DNA from: DASRHD01 sp035485575
GTDB lineage: Bacteria > Verrucomicrobiota > Verrucomicrobiia > Opitutales > Opitutaceae
NCBI GenBank assembly: GCA_035485575.1
Contig: DATHNW010000019.1
Coordinates: 106,619-170,618 of the forward strand
DNA length: 64,000 nucleotides
Direction: 5' to 3'
Part shown: in pieces, positions 51,115 through 58,854 of the stretch
Layout: each line of letters opens with the position of its first letter
How positions within the stretch are numbered: position 1 is the stretch's first letter
Program-made: the position numbers and the translations under genes
Notes under the pieces: generated by a model
Database searches by the model: none
What the model was told of the DNA's origin: nothing
Seen by the model: the letters and a program-made list of their open reading frames with translations, nothing else

Positions 51115-52278
51115 ATGAGCACTGCCACCTTGGAAAAATCCTCCGATAAAACGGAAAAGACCGCCCCGCCCACTTCCACCATCCCTGCCGCGTCCGCACC
51201 CGCCCGCCGCACCGACCGCAAGGTCGTGCTCGTCGGCTTCGACCTCGGCACCAACAAGTCCTGCCTCCTCACCGGTACGCCCGGCTCGAACGACATCTCC
51301 GCCAGTAAAATTGTCCCGACCGCCGTCGGCTACGTGCGCGACGGCATCGTCGATGGCATCATCGCCGGCAATGCCAGCACGCTCTTCGGTGAAGAGGCGG
51401 TGCATAATGTCCTGCACGTGAACCTGGTCACCCCGCTCGACCGCGGGGTCATCGCGCACCGCGAGGCGGCACGCGATTTTCTCCAGCACATCCGCACGCT
51501 CGCCGACCCGAGCGGCCAGGCCGAGATGCGTATCGTCGTCGGCATTCCCGCCAACGCCGACGAACAGGCCCGCGAGGACATCCGCCAGTCCGCCACCGGC
51601 ATCTTCGACCGCATCCTGCTCATCCCCGAGCCCTTTCTCGCCGCGCTCGGCTATCGTGACGACTCCCGCCTCGGCCAGCCCGGCTACGTCGATCCGGTGA
51701 CGAATTCCCTCTTCATCGACATCGGCGGCGGCACGAGCGACCTCTGTCTGGTGCAGGGCTATTTTCCCACACGCGACGACCAGATCAGCATCGCCTTCGC
51801 CGGCGACGCGATCGACGCGCTCATGCGGCAGGACATCGACCGCGTTTATCCGAACAATGGCCTCACCCACATGCGCATTCGCGAGATCAAGGAGAACCAT
51901 TCCTATGTCGGCTCGATCCGCAAGCCCATCGACGTAAAGGTCATCATGGGCGGAAAATCACACACGCTCGAACTCGGCGAGGTCATCGGCCGCGCCTGCA
52001 ACACACTCATCGACAAAATTTATCCGGCGCTCACCACGCTCATCGCCCGCGCCTCGTCCGACGGCATCGTCACCCTCCTCCAGAACATCGTCATCACCGG
52101 CGGCGGTTCACAGGTGAAGGGCCTCGACACCGTGCTTCAGAAAAAACTGGCCGACGACGGTTATGAATCACCCAAGGTCCGCCTCGCGGGTCAGGATTAC
52201 AAACGCTACGTAGCGATCGGCGCACTGAAGGCCGCCCGCGCCGCCCGCGAAAACCAATGGCAGTATTTGCTGGCCTGA
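51115..52278 (+). CDS. MamK-family actin-like protein
   Basis: 387 residues. A Pro/Thr/Ala-rich extension (1-35) precedes an actin-like ATPase: phosphate-1 loop GFDLGTNKSC at 41-50, phosphate-2 FIDIGGGTSDLCL at about 200-212, and adenosine motif ITGGGSQVKGLD near the C-terminus. Compared with MamK as I recall it, matching stretches include EPFLAALGY, REIKENHSYVG and LLQNIVITGGGSQ. It is closer to MamK than to MreB, which would have an amphipathic membrane helix and different loop signatures. It should form dynamic filaments that position something in the cell; no magnetosome genes are present, so the cargo is unknown. Confidence 0.85.
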   Translation: MSTATLEKSSDKTEKTAPPTSTIPAASAPARRTDRKVVLVGFDLGTNKSCLLTGTPGSNDISASKIVPTAVGYVRDGIVDGIIAGNASTLFGEEAVHNVLHVNLVTPLDRGVIAHREAARDFLQHIRTLADPSGQAEMRIVVGIPANADEQAREDIRQSATGIFDRILLIPEPFLAALGYRDDSRLGQPGYVDPVTNSLFIDIGGGTSDLCLVQGYFPTRDDQISIAFAGDAIDALMRQDIDRVYPNNGLTHMRIREIKENHSYVGSIRKPIDVKVIMGGKSHTLELGEVIGRACNTLIDKIYPALTTLIARASSDGIVTLLQNIVITGGGSQVKGLDTVLQKKLADDGYESPKVRLAGQDYKRYVAIGALKAARAARENQWQYLLA

Positions 52279-52336
52279 TACGGTTGCCCTGAACCGCTAC
52301 CGGCAAAACGGACGGCACCCCTACGTCCGTCAGAGA

Positions 52337-52373
52337 AAAGGGAGCGCGGCCTGTCCGCGCTCCCTTTGTTTTT
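52337..52373 (+). terminator. Intrinsic terminator after the MamK-like gene
   Basis: GGGAGCGCGG (52340-52349) pairs with CCGCGCTCCC (52355-52364), then TTTGTTTTT. Confidence 0.9.
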
Positions 52374-52508
52374 GCCCATCCAGATCGATCGGGCCGCTGG
52401 CGTTTCTTATTGTCGATCAACGAGCTTCGCCAATTTTATACGCCTGGTTTGCCCGTTGCATGCCGATATTTTTGCCCTCTAATTCTACAACCTACTGCAT
52501 ATAATTGG

Positions 52509-52531
52509 ATTAAGATATAGGTAATCTTAAT
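52509..52531. promoter_or_regulatory. AT-rich inverted repeat upstream of the small helical gene
   Basis: ATTAAGAT (52509-52516) and ATCTTAAT (52524-52531) form a perfect 8-bp inverted repeat with a 7-nt spacer, 64 nt before the ATG at 52595. It looks like a repressor site rather than a terminator. Confidence 0.4.
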
Positions 52532-52594
52532 AAAGGCGTGCAGGGTGTTCCCTATATAGTCTATTTTCCGGGATTGTCGTACGCTGACCATCCC

Positions 52595-52870
52595 ATGCTT
52601 CTAGGCACTCTCAACTCCGACAAGAAAGATTCCCTCGCGGAATTGCTCACGCAGGGCTTTCAGGAAATTTCAGTTCTCTCCCGGCGCGGAAAATTACAGG
52701 AGGCAAGATCCCTCGCCTCGGCCCTCGCGCCGATCATGGCCAAAGCCGAAGATCCCCGCCTCGACCTCGATTGCACGACCAGGGCGTTTGAACGGCACCA
52801 CCGCGGTTATCCGCCCGCGAATGGCCGGATCGACTGGCGCCAGCTTTGGTCCCAGCTCGTGCTGGAATGA
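52595..52870 (+). CDS. Small helical protein downstream of the MamK-like gene
   Basis: 91 residues from ATG 52595 (the frame is open to 52538). Helices include KKDSLAELLTQGFQEISVL and RRGKLQEARSLASALAPIMA. The (A/R)RGxxxEAxxLxxxL pattern recurs in the protein before the actin gene. No domain found. It has its own AT-rich upstream region and lies convergent to pheA, 34 nt away. Confidence 0.6.
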   Translation: MLLGTLNSDKKDSLAELLTQGFQEISVLSRRGKLQEARSLASALAPIMAKAEDPRLDLDCTTRAFERHHRGYPPANGRIDWRQLWSQLVLE

Positions 52871-52904
52871 AACTGGCGGCGCCCTTCCGCCGCGGACAAT
52901 CGGC

Positions 52905-53984
52905 CTAGCTTACGCCCGGATAGCTTCCGAGCCATTTCACCAGCGTGCAGAATTTCTTCAGCTCGGCGAGCGCGGCCTTCATGCCGGCATCATCGTGGTG
53001 GCCGGTCACGTCGATGAAGAAATAATAATCCCACGGGCGCTTCTTGCTCGGGCGCGATTCGATTTTTGAAAGATTGATGCCCCGCTTCGCCAGCGGCTGC
53101 AGCATCTTGAGCAGCGCGCCCGAATGCGAGGCCGCCTCGTCACCGAGCGAAATGAGAAAGCTGGAGATGTCGCGGCCGCCGCCGACCCGTCCGCTGGGCT
53201 TCTTGCCGAGGACGAAAAAGCGGGTGGTGTTGTCGGCCTTGTCCTGGATGTTCCGCTCCACGACCGGCATGCCGTAGAATTGCGCGGCGAGTTCGCCCGC
53301 GATCGCCGCGGCGCCGGGCTCCGTCTTCGCGATCTGCACCGCGCGCGACGTGCTGGGCGCATCGATGAGCTGCGCGTGCGGCAGGTGCCGCTGCAGCCAG
53401 TGACGGCACTGGGCCAGCGCCTGGTCCTTCGAGTAAACGCGCTCAATTTTCTCCAGCGGAGAGTTGGAGATCAGCGCGTGGGTAATCTCGAGATAAACCT
53501 GCGCCACGATTTTCAGGTCGCTCTCGACAAAGCTGTCGAGGGTTTCGCGCACGCTGCCCTCGGTGGAATTCTCAATGGGAATGACCGCGTAATCGGCCTC
53601 GCCCTTTTCGACCGCGGTGAAAATGTCGCTGATCGTCGCCATCGCGTGATAATCGACGCTGGCCCCGAATTTTTTCATCGCGGCGGCATGCGTGTTTGTC
53701 GCCTCCGGGCCGAGATAGGCGATGCTCAGCGGCTTCTCCAGCGCGATGGCCGCCGACATGATTTCCCGGTAAATGGCCTGCAGGGCGTCGTTTTTGATCG
53801 GACCTTGATTGAGCTCGGCGATCTTGCGCAGCACGGCGTCTTCGCGCTCGGGCACATAGATGGCGCCGCCCTGGTCGCGCTTGAGCTTGCCGATCCTGGC
53901 GGCGAGTGTCAGGCGCTTGTTGAGCAGCTCGACAATCCGGTGGTCGAGCTGGTCGATCTTTTCGCGAAGGGGGCCGAGGTCCAT
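52905..53984 (-). CDS. pheA: Bifunctional chorismate mutase / prephenate dehydratase
   Basis: 359 residues. It makes phenylpyruvate from chorismate in phenylalanine synthesis. N-terminal chorismate mutase helix (PLREKIDQLDHRIVELLNKRLTLAARIG), prephenate dehydratase (AYLGPEATNTHAAAMKKFG, VIPIENSTEGSV with the TxxNSTEG-type active site, TRFFVLGKKPSG), and a C-terminal ACT domain (GALLKMLQPLAKRGINLSKIESRPSKKRPWDYYFFID) that binds phenylalanine for feedback control. scpB lies directly upstream (1-nt spacing). Confidence 0.96.
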   Translation of the reverse strand: MDLGPLREKIDQLDHRIVELLNKRLTLAARIGKLKRDQGGAIYVPEREDAVLRKIAELNQGPIKNDALQAIYREIMSAAIALEKPLSIAYLGPEATNTHAAAMKKFGASVDYHAMATISDIFTAVEKGEADYAVIPIENSTEGSVRETLDSFVESDLKIVAQVYLEITHALISNSPLEKIERVYSKDQALAQCRHWLQRHLPHAQLIDAPSTSRAVQIAKTEPGAAAIAGELAAQFYGMPVVERNIQDKADNTTRFFVLGKKPSGRVGGGRDISSFLISLGDEAASHSGALLKMLQPLAKRGINLSKIESRPSKKRPWDYYFFIDVTGHHDDAGMKAALAELKKFCTLVKWLGSYPGVS

Positions 53985-53985
53985 G

Positions 53986-54777
53986 TCAGGCGAGCTTTTG
54001 TTCGGACGGGGCGGCGGTGCCGTTGGCCGCCGTCAGCGGCAGCGTTTCCTGCTCCAGGCCCATGTCGGCATCGGAAAGGTGCTTCGGGTTCATCGCGTTT
54101 TGCAGCCACTCGTCGATCTGACGGGGCGAGAGCACGTCGGAGGCGGGCAGTTCATCGAGCGACTTGACCCCGACAAATTCAAAAAATGCATCCGTCGTGC
54201 CGTATTGAATCGGCCGGCCGGGCAGCTCTGCGCGGCCCACGACATAGACCAGCTCACGTTCGAGCAGCTTGTTGAGGCCGGCTTCGGCCGAGACGCCGCG
54301 AATATGCTCAATTTCCGCGCGTGTCACCGGCTGGCGGTAGGCGACGACGGCCAGCGTCTCGAGCGCGGACTGCGACAGCTTCGCCGGCGGCGGCTCGTCG
54401 CGCAGGATGCGGATCCAGCGCGCGAAGCGCGGATGCGTCACCAGCCGGTAGCCGTTGGAGCCCTCGACAAGCAGGTAAACATTGTCCGCCGCGCGCAGTT
54501 CCGCGGTGATTTCGTCCATCGCTTCGCGAATCTGCGCGGCGGTGATGAGCGACGGCACATCGGCGTCCAGCTCCGCCTCCTCTGGCAGCTCGGCGGCAAC
54601 CTCGGCCGGCTCCTCCAGCCCGGACGCCGGTAACCCGCCCGCTTCCGGCAGCACGGCAGGCGGCGGCACCGCTTGTTCGTGAAAGCGCGTGAACGCGTCC
54701 TGAATGTCATTCGTCGTCAGCGGCCGGCTCGATGAGAACAGCAGCGCCTTGAGCACCTTTTTCAGATTGAAAGCCAT
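53986..54777 (-). CDS. scpB: Segregation and condensation protein B
   Basis: 263 residues. It is the winged-helix subunit of SMC-ScpAB condensin. N-terminal KVLKALLFSSSRPLTTNDIQDAF and the C-terminal half LSQSALETLAVVAYRQPVTRAEIEHIRGVSAEAGLNKLLERELV are clear. A roughly 40-residue Pro/Glu-rich insertion (about 37-78) splits the first winged helix, unlike standard ScpB. The C-terminal tail is extended. No scpA is in the window. Confidence 0.93.
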   Translation of the reverse strand: MAFNLKKVLKALLFSSSRPLTTNDIQDAFTRFHEQAVPPPAVLPEAGGLPASGLEEPAEVAAELPEEAELDADVPSLITAAQIREAMDEITAELRAADNVYLLVEGSNGYRLVTHPRFARWIRILRDEPPPAKLSQSALETLAVVAYRQPVTRAEIEHIRGVSAEAGLNKLLERELVYVVGRAELPGRPIQYGTTDAFFEFVGVKSLDELPASDVLSPRQIDEWLQNAMNPKHLSDADMGLEQETLPLTAANGTAAPSEQKLA

Positions 54778-54845
54778 GCGAAAACTCTGCGCCGAGTGAA
54801 TGCGCTGCGCCCGGCGCGAAGCAATCCCGAAAGTTGCCCCTTTTT

Positions 54846-54869
54846 AGAACCTATCTCAAAATTGAAATC
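54846..54869 (+). repeat. Left terminal inverted repeat
   Basis: 24 nt beginning AGAACCTATCTCAAAATT; pairs with 55102-55125. Confidence 0.8.
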
Positions 54870-55101
54870 TCGTGCCGCTGGGCGCGAGGCAGGCCGCGAG
54901 CAAGGCGGAGCCGGGGAGCCAATGCCCGGAGGGCCTTGGGCCCCGGCGACCACGCTGCTCCCGGCCTGTTCTTCGTCCAGCCCGGAGGGTTGGTCTGCAA
55001 AATTGTCGGCGCGGCGTTGCGCCGCGAAGGGATAGGTCCTCTGGGCATACCCCCTCGCGGCCCGCCTGGCGGCGACTCATTTTCCAGACCAACGGCATCG
55101 G

Positions 55102-55125
55102 ATTTGAATTTTGAGATGAGTTCTG
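55102..55125 (-). repeat. Right terminal inverted repeat
   Basis: Read on the minus strand it begins AGAACTCATCTCAAAATT, matching the left end with two adjacent and one inner mismatch. Confidence 0.8.
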
Positions 55126-55188
55126 TGCAGTCGCGGCTTGCGCGCCTGCACCCGGTCGCGTAACCGTGTTCACTCCGAGAGTTTTTCC

Positions 55189-56904
55189 ATGAGTTCCAAA
55201 TCCTCAGCCAAATCTCCCTCCCTGCGTTCCCATTCCGCCATCGTGCTCGACGGCCCCGATCGCGCGCCGAACCGCTCCATGCTGCGCGCCGTCGGCTTCA
55301 GCGACGCCGATTTCACGAAGCCCATCGTCGGCATCGCCTCGACCTGGAGCATGGTCACGCCGTGCAACATGCACATCGACCAGCTCGCGCGCGAGGCCGC
55401 TGCCGGCGCCGACGCCGCCGGCGGCAAGGCCATCATCTTCGGCACCATCACCGTCTCCGACGGCATCAGCATGGGGACGCCCGGCATGCGCTACTCGCTT
55501 GTCTCGCGCGAAGTCATCGCCGACTCGATCGAGACCGTGGCCGGTGCGGAGGGCTTTGACGCCGTCGTGGCCATCGGCGGCTGCGACAAGAACATGCCCG
55601 GCTGCATCATGGCCCTCGCCCGCCTCAACCGCCCCGGCGTCTTCGTCTACGGCGGCACCATTCTCCCCGGCATCCATCCCGATTCGAAAAAGGAATGCGA
55701 CATCGTCTCCGTCTTCGAAGCCGTCGGCCAGCACGCCGCCCACAAGCTCGATGACGCCGGCCTCAAAACCGTCGAAGCCTGCTCCATTCCCGGTCCCGGC
55801 TCCTGCGGCGGCATGTACACCGCCAATACCATGGCCTCAGCCATCGAGGCCCTCGGCATGAGCCTGCCCAACAGCTCCGCCCAGCTCGCCGTCGGCGCGG
55901 AAAAGAAGGACGATTGCCGCCGCGCCGGCGAAGCCGCCCTCGCCCTCCTCAAGGCCGGCCTCCGCCCGCGCGACATCATGACCAAAAAGGCGTTCGAGAA
56001 CGCCATCACCGTCGTCATCGCCCTCGGCGGCTCGACCAATGCCGTGCTCCACCTCCTCGCCATGGCACACGCCGCCCATGTGAAGCTCAGCATCGACGAC
56101 TTCACCCGCATCGGCAAAAAAGTGCCGGTTCTCGCCGATCTCAAGCCGTCGGGCAAATACGGCATGGCCCACCTCGTGCGCATCGGCGGCCTGCCGCCGC
56201 TCATGAAAATGCTGCTCGACGCCGGGCTGCTCCATGGCGACTGCCTCACCGTCACCGGCCGGACCATCGCGGAAAACCTGAAAAACGTCGGGCCCTACCC
56301 GGCCGACCAGGACGTCGTGCACCCGCTTTCGAATCCCATCAAGCCCGACAGCCACCTGCGCATCCTTTACGGCAACCTCGCGCCCGGCGGTTCCGTCGCC
56401 AAGATTTCCGGCAAGGAAGGTCTCACCTTCTCGGGCAGAGCCATTGTCTTCGAATCCGAGGAAACCGCCCTCCACGCCATCCTCGATGGCCGTGTGAAGC
56501 CCGGCCACGTCATCGTCATCCGCAACGAAGGCCCGGTCGGCGGCCCCGGCATGCGCGAAATGCTCGCGCCCACCAGCGCCGTCATGGGCAAGGGCCTCGG
56601 CAAGGAAGTCGCGCTCATCACCGACGGCCGTTTCTCCGGCGGCAGCCACGGCTTCGTTGTCGGCCACATTACGCCCGAAGCCGCCACCGGCGGCCCCATC
56701 GGCCTGATCAAAAATGGCGACCCGATCACCATCGACGCAGTCAAGAACCAGCTCACCCTCGGTCTGTCCGTGAAGGAAATCGCCGCCCGCCGCAAAAGAT
56801 GGAAAGCGAAGAAACCCAAAGAAACCCGCGGTGTCCTTGCCAAGTACGCGCACACCGTGACCAGCGCTTCCGAAGGCGCCGTGACGGACAAGAATTTGGT
56901 TTAA
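55189..56904 (+). CDS. ilvD: Dihydroxy-acid dehydratase
   Basis: 571 residues from ATG 55189. An iron-sulfur enzyme of branched-chain amino-acid synthesis. Cys ligand motifs appear in TPCNMHIDQ, GGCDKNMPGC and PGSCGGMYTANTM. Also GTPGMRYSLVSREVIADSIE, GGSTNAVLHLLA and, near the C-terminus, GRFSGGSHGFVVGHI. The frame upstream to 55138 lies partly next to the MITE-like element and lacks similarity. No other ilv gene is adjacent. Confidence 0.97.
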   Translation: MSSKSSAKSPSLRSHSAIVLDGPDRAPNRSMLRAVGFSDADFTKPIVGIASTWSMVTPCNMHIDQLAREAAAGADAAGGKAIIFGTITVSDGISMGTPGMRYSLVSREVIADSIETVAGAEGFDAVVAIGGCDKNMPGCIMALARLNRPGVFVYGGTILPGIHPDSKKECDIVSVFEAVGQHAAHKLDDAGLKTVEACSIPGPGSCGGMYTANTMASAIEALGMSLPNSSAQLAVGAEKKDDCRRAGEAALALLKAGLRPRDIMTKKAFENAITVVIALGGSTNAVLHLLAMAHAAHVKLSIDDFTRIGKKVPVLADLKPSGKYGMAHLVRIGGLPPLMKMLLDAGLLHGDCLTVTGRTIAENLKNVGPYPADQDVVHPLSNPIKPDSHLRILYGNLAPGGSVAKISGKEGLTFSGRAIVFESEETALHAILDGRVKPGHVIVIRNEGPVGGPGMREMLAPTSAVMGKGLGKEVALITDGRFSGGSHGFVVGHITPEAATGGPIGLIKNGDPITIDAVKNQLTLGLSVKEIAARRKRWKAKKPKETRGVLAKYAHTVTSASEGAVTDKNLV

Positions 56905-56986
56905 ACACAAAACTCCTGAAATCAGGAAAGATTGCTAAGTTTATTCAGTTTCCAGAGTTCCTGAGCTCCACATTGCCGAAACCTGC

Positions 56987-58573
56987 ATGATCTGGTCCCG
57001 ATTTAAAACCCACTTCTACCATCACGCCGGCCTCGGGCTTTCGCTTGATGTCAGCCGGATGCCGTTTCCCGACGAGTTTCTCGTCACGATGGCGCCGAAG
57101 ATGGAACAGGCGTTCGCCGACATGGCCGCGCTCGAAAAGGGCGCCATCGCCAATCCGGATGAAAAACGCATGGTCGGCCATTACTGGCTGCGCGCGCCGG
57201 AGCTTGCGCCGACCAAGGAACTTTCCGACGAGATCACGTCCACACTCGCTGCCATCAAGGACTTCGCCGCCAAGGTACACAAAGGAGAAATCAGCGGCCC
57301 CGCCGGCAAATTTCGCGAACTGCTCGTCATCGGCATCGGCGGCTCAGCACTGGGCCCGGAGTTCGTCAGCCACGCGCTCGGCCGCCTCAAGGCCGGGCGC
57401 GACAAGATGAGCGTCCGCTTCTTCGACAACACCGATCCCGACGGCATCGACTACGTTCTGAAGGAACTCGGCCGCAAGCTGCGCCAGACCCTCGTGGTCG
57501 TCATCTCGAAGTCCGGCGGCACGGCCGAGACGCGCAACGGCATGCTGGAAGCCGCCGCGGCGTTCAAGGCCGCCAGGCTCGATTATCCAAAACATTTTGT
57601 CGCTGTCACCGGCGCCGGCTCCAAGCTCGACCAGACCGCGATCAAAGAAGGCTGGCTGGCCCGTTTCCCGATGTGGGACTGGGTCGGCGGCCGCACCAGC
57701 GAACTCTGCGCCGTCGGCCTGCTGCCCGCCGCGCTGCAGGGCATCAAGATCGACCAGCTGCTCGCCGGCGCCAACGCGATGGACAAGGTCACGCGCCAGC
57801 CGGTGATTGCAAAAAACCCGGCCGCTCTGCTTGCGCTGATGTGGCATTTCGCCACCGCCGGCCGCGGCGCCAAGGACATGGTCGTGCTGCCCTACAAGGA
57901 CCGCCTCCTCCTCTTTTCCCGCTATCTTCAGCAGTTGGTAATGGAGTCGCTCGGCAAGGAACTCGATCTCAAGGGGAATGTCGTCAACCAAGGCATCGCC
58001 GTTTACGGCAACAAGGGATCGACCGACCAGCACGCCTACGTCCAGCAGCTGCGCGAGGGCGTGAATAATTTCTTCATCACGTTCATCGAAGTGCTCAAGG
58101 ACCGCAACGCCGCCTCGATGGAAGTCGAAACCGGCGTCACCAGCGGCGATTATTTGCAGGGATTTCTGCTCGGCACCCGCGATGCCCTGAGCGAAAAGGA
58201 CCGCTGGTCGGTCACCATCACGATCCCCGAGGTCTCGCCGAAGACGGTCGGCATGCTCATCGCGCTTTATGAGCGCGTCGTCGGCCTCTACGCGTCGCTC
58301 GTCGGCATCAACGCCTACCACCAGCCGGGAGTCGAGGCCGGCAAGAAGGCCGCCGGCGGCGTCATCGCCCTCAAGCTCAGGATAATCGAGGCCCTGAAGT
58401 CCGCATCCGGCACGGCCTTCACCGCCGAGACGCTCGCGGCCAAACTCGGCGCACCCGACAAGACCGAGCATGTTTTCAAAATCCTTGAACATCTCTCCGC
58501 CAACCCCGGCGCCGGCGTAAAAAAGACCCCGCGCACGCCCTGGTTCGAGAGCACCTATACCTACGCGGGGTGA
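56987..58573 (+). CDS. pgi: Glucose-6-phosphate isomerase
   Basis: 528 residues. It interconverts glucose-6-P and fructose-6-P in the cytosol. Motifs: GIGGSALGPEF, VVISKSGGTAETRNGM, GGRTSELCAVGLLPAAL, and YGNKGSTDQHAYVQQLREG with the catalytic His. It follows ilvD by 82 nt. A C-terminal extension (about 450-528) looks helical and may be a lineage feature. Confidence 0.95.
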   Translation: MIWSRFKTHFYHHAGLGLSLDVSRMPFPDEFLVTMAPKMEQAFADMAALEKGAIANPDEKRMVGHYWLRAPELAPTKELSDEITSTLAAIKDFAAKVHKGEISGPAGKFRELLVIGIGGSALGPEFVSHALGRLKAGRDKMSVRFFDNTDPDGIDYVLKELGRKLRQTLVVVISKSGGTAETRNGMLEAAAAFKAARLDYPKHFVAVTGAGSKLDQTAIKEGWLARFPMWDWVGGRTSELCAVGLLPAALQGIKIDQLLAGANAMDKVTRQPVIAKNPAALLALMWHFATAGRGAKDMVVLPYKDRLLLFSRYLQQLVMESLGKELDLKGNVVNQGIAVYGNKGSTDQHAYVQQLREGVNNFFITFIEVLKDRNAASMEVETGVTSGDYLQGFLLGTRDALSEKDRWSVTITIPEVSPKTVGMLIALYERVVGLYASLVGINAYHQPGVEAGKKAAGGVIALKLRIIEALKSASGTAFTAETLAAKLGAPDKTEHVFKILEHLSANPGAGVKKTPRTPWFESTYTYAG

Positions 58574-58627
58574 ATCGTTCAGCCGGGTCTTGCGTCAAGC
58601 CTGTTACTGAATACAACCCTGAATTGA

Positions 58628-58804
58628 ATGAAAGCGTTTCCAAAGCCCGTCCTCCTTTTGCTCCTGCTCGCGCTGGCCGCCGTCTTTGCCGGCTGCACCA
58701 GCCCAAATGACAAATATTCCTCCCAGCCATGGGATAAGACCGCCGGCTGGGAAGGCCAGATGCCCGGCATGGGCGCCCCGACCCAGGGTAGCGGCGTTCG
58801 CTGA
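58628..58804 (+). CDS. 58-residue lipoprotein
   Basis: ATG 58628, TGA 58802-58804. The N-terminus MKAFPKPVLLLLLLALAAVFAGC is a lipoprotein signal peptide with lipobox VFAGC; the mature part (CTSPNDKYSSQPWDKTAGWE then a Met/Gly/Pro-rich tail) is only about 36 residues. Intact reading frame, its own 54-nt upstream gap, and an intrinsic terminator 20 nt after the stop support a real gene. Function unknown; small lipoproteins of this design are common in diderm bacteria. Confidence 0.8.
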   Translation: MKAFPKPVLLLLLLALAAVFAGCTSPNDKYSSQPWDKTAGWEGQMPGMGAPTQGSGVR

Positions 58805-58823
58805 GCATCCGACTCCTATTTCA

Positions 58824-58854
58824 AAAATCCGGCGTCCGCACGCCGGATTTTTTT
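58824..58854 (+). terminator. Intrinsic terminator, T-run touching the rsmI start codon
   Basis: AAAAATCCGGCG and CGCCGGATTTTT form a 12-bp stem with loop TCCGCA; the T-run ends at 58854, directly before the rsmI ATG (58855). Confidence 0.9.

Larger units (their letters stand above)
52279..52594. other. 316-nt intergenic region after the actin-like gene
   Basis: Contains an intrinsic terminator (52337-52373) and, in an AT-rich stretch, an inverted repeat ATTAAGAT-N7-ATCTTAAT (52509-52531). No gene was seen. Confidence 0.6.
54846..55125. mobile_element. MITE-like element with 24-bp terminal inverted repeats
   Basis: Left end 54846-54869 and right end 55102-55125 are inverted copies sharing the core ATCTCAAAATT, with 21 of 24 positions identical. 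The interior is GC-rich, encodes nothing convincing, and contains further inverted segments, such as GTTGGTCTG near 54984 matched by CAGACCAAC near 55085 and a hairpin CGCGGCG-TTG-CGCCGCG. No clear target-site duplication. It resembles a miniature non-autonomous transposon, possibly of IS5-type ends; family assignment is a guess. Confidence 0.75.
54778..55188. other. 411-nt intergenic region occupied by a MITE-like element
   Basis: Most of the gap between scpB and ilvD is the 280-bp element at 54846-55125; the remainder (54778-54845 and 55126-55188) holds only the presumed divergent promoters. The ORFs here do not resemble proteins. Confidence 0.7.

Noticed and set aside
51115..52278. Calling the actin-like gene mreB
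   Set aside because: No N-terminal amphipathic membrane helix, a Pro/Thr-rich extension instead, and loop matches closer to MamK; no mreC/mreD follow.
54830..55140. Target-site duplication for the MITE-like element
   Set aside because: Flanks (CCTTTTT on the left, GTGCAGT on the right) show no matching direct repeat, so none is claimed.
54796..55173. Small open frames inside the scpB-ilvD gap
   Set aside because: They span the inverted repeats of the element and read as low-complexity Pro/Arg/Ala peptides in several frames at once.
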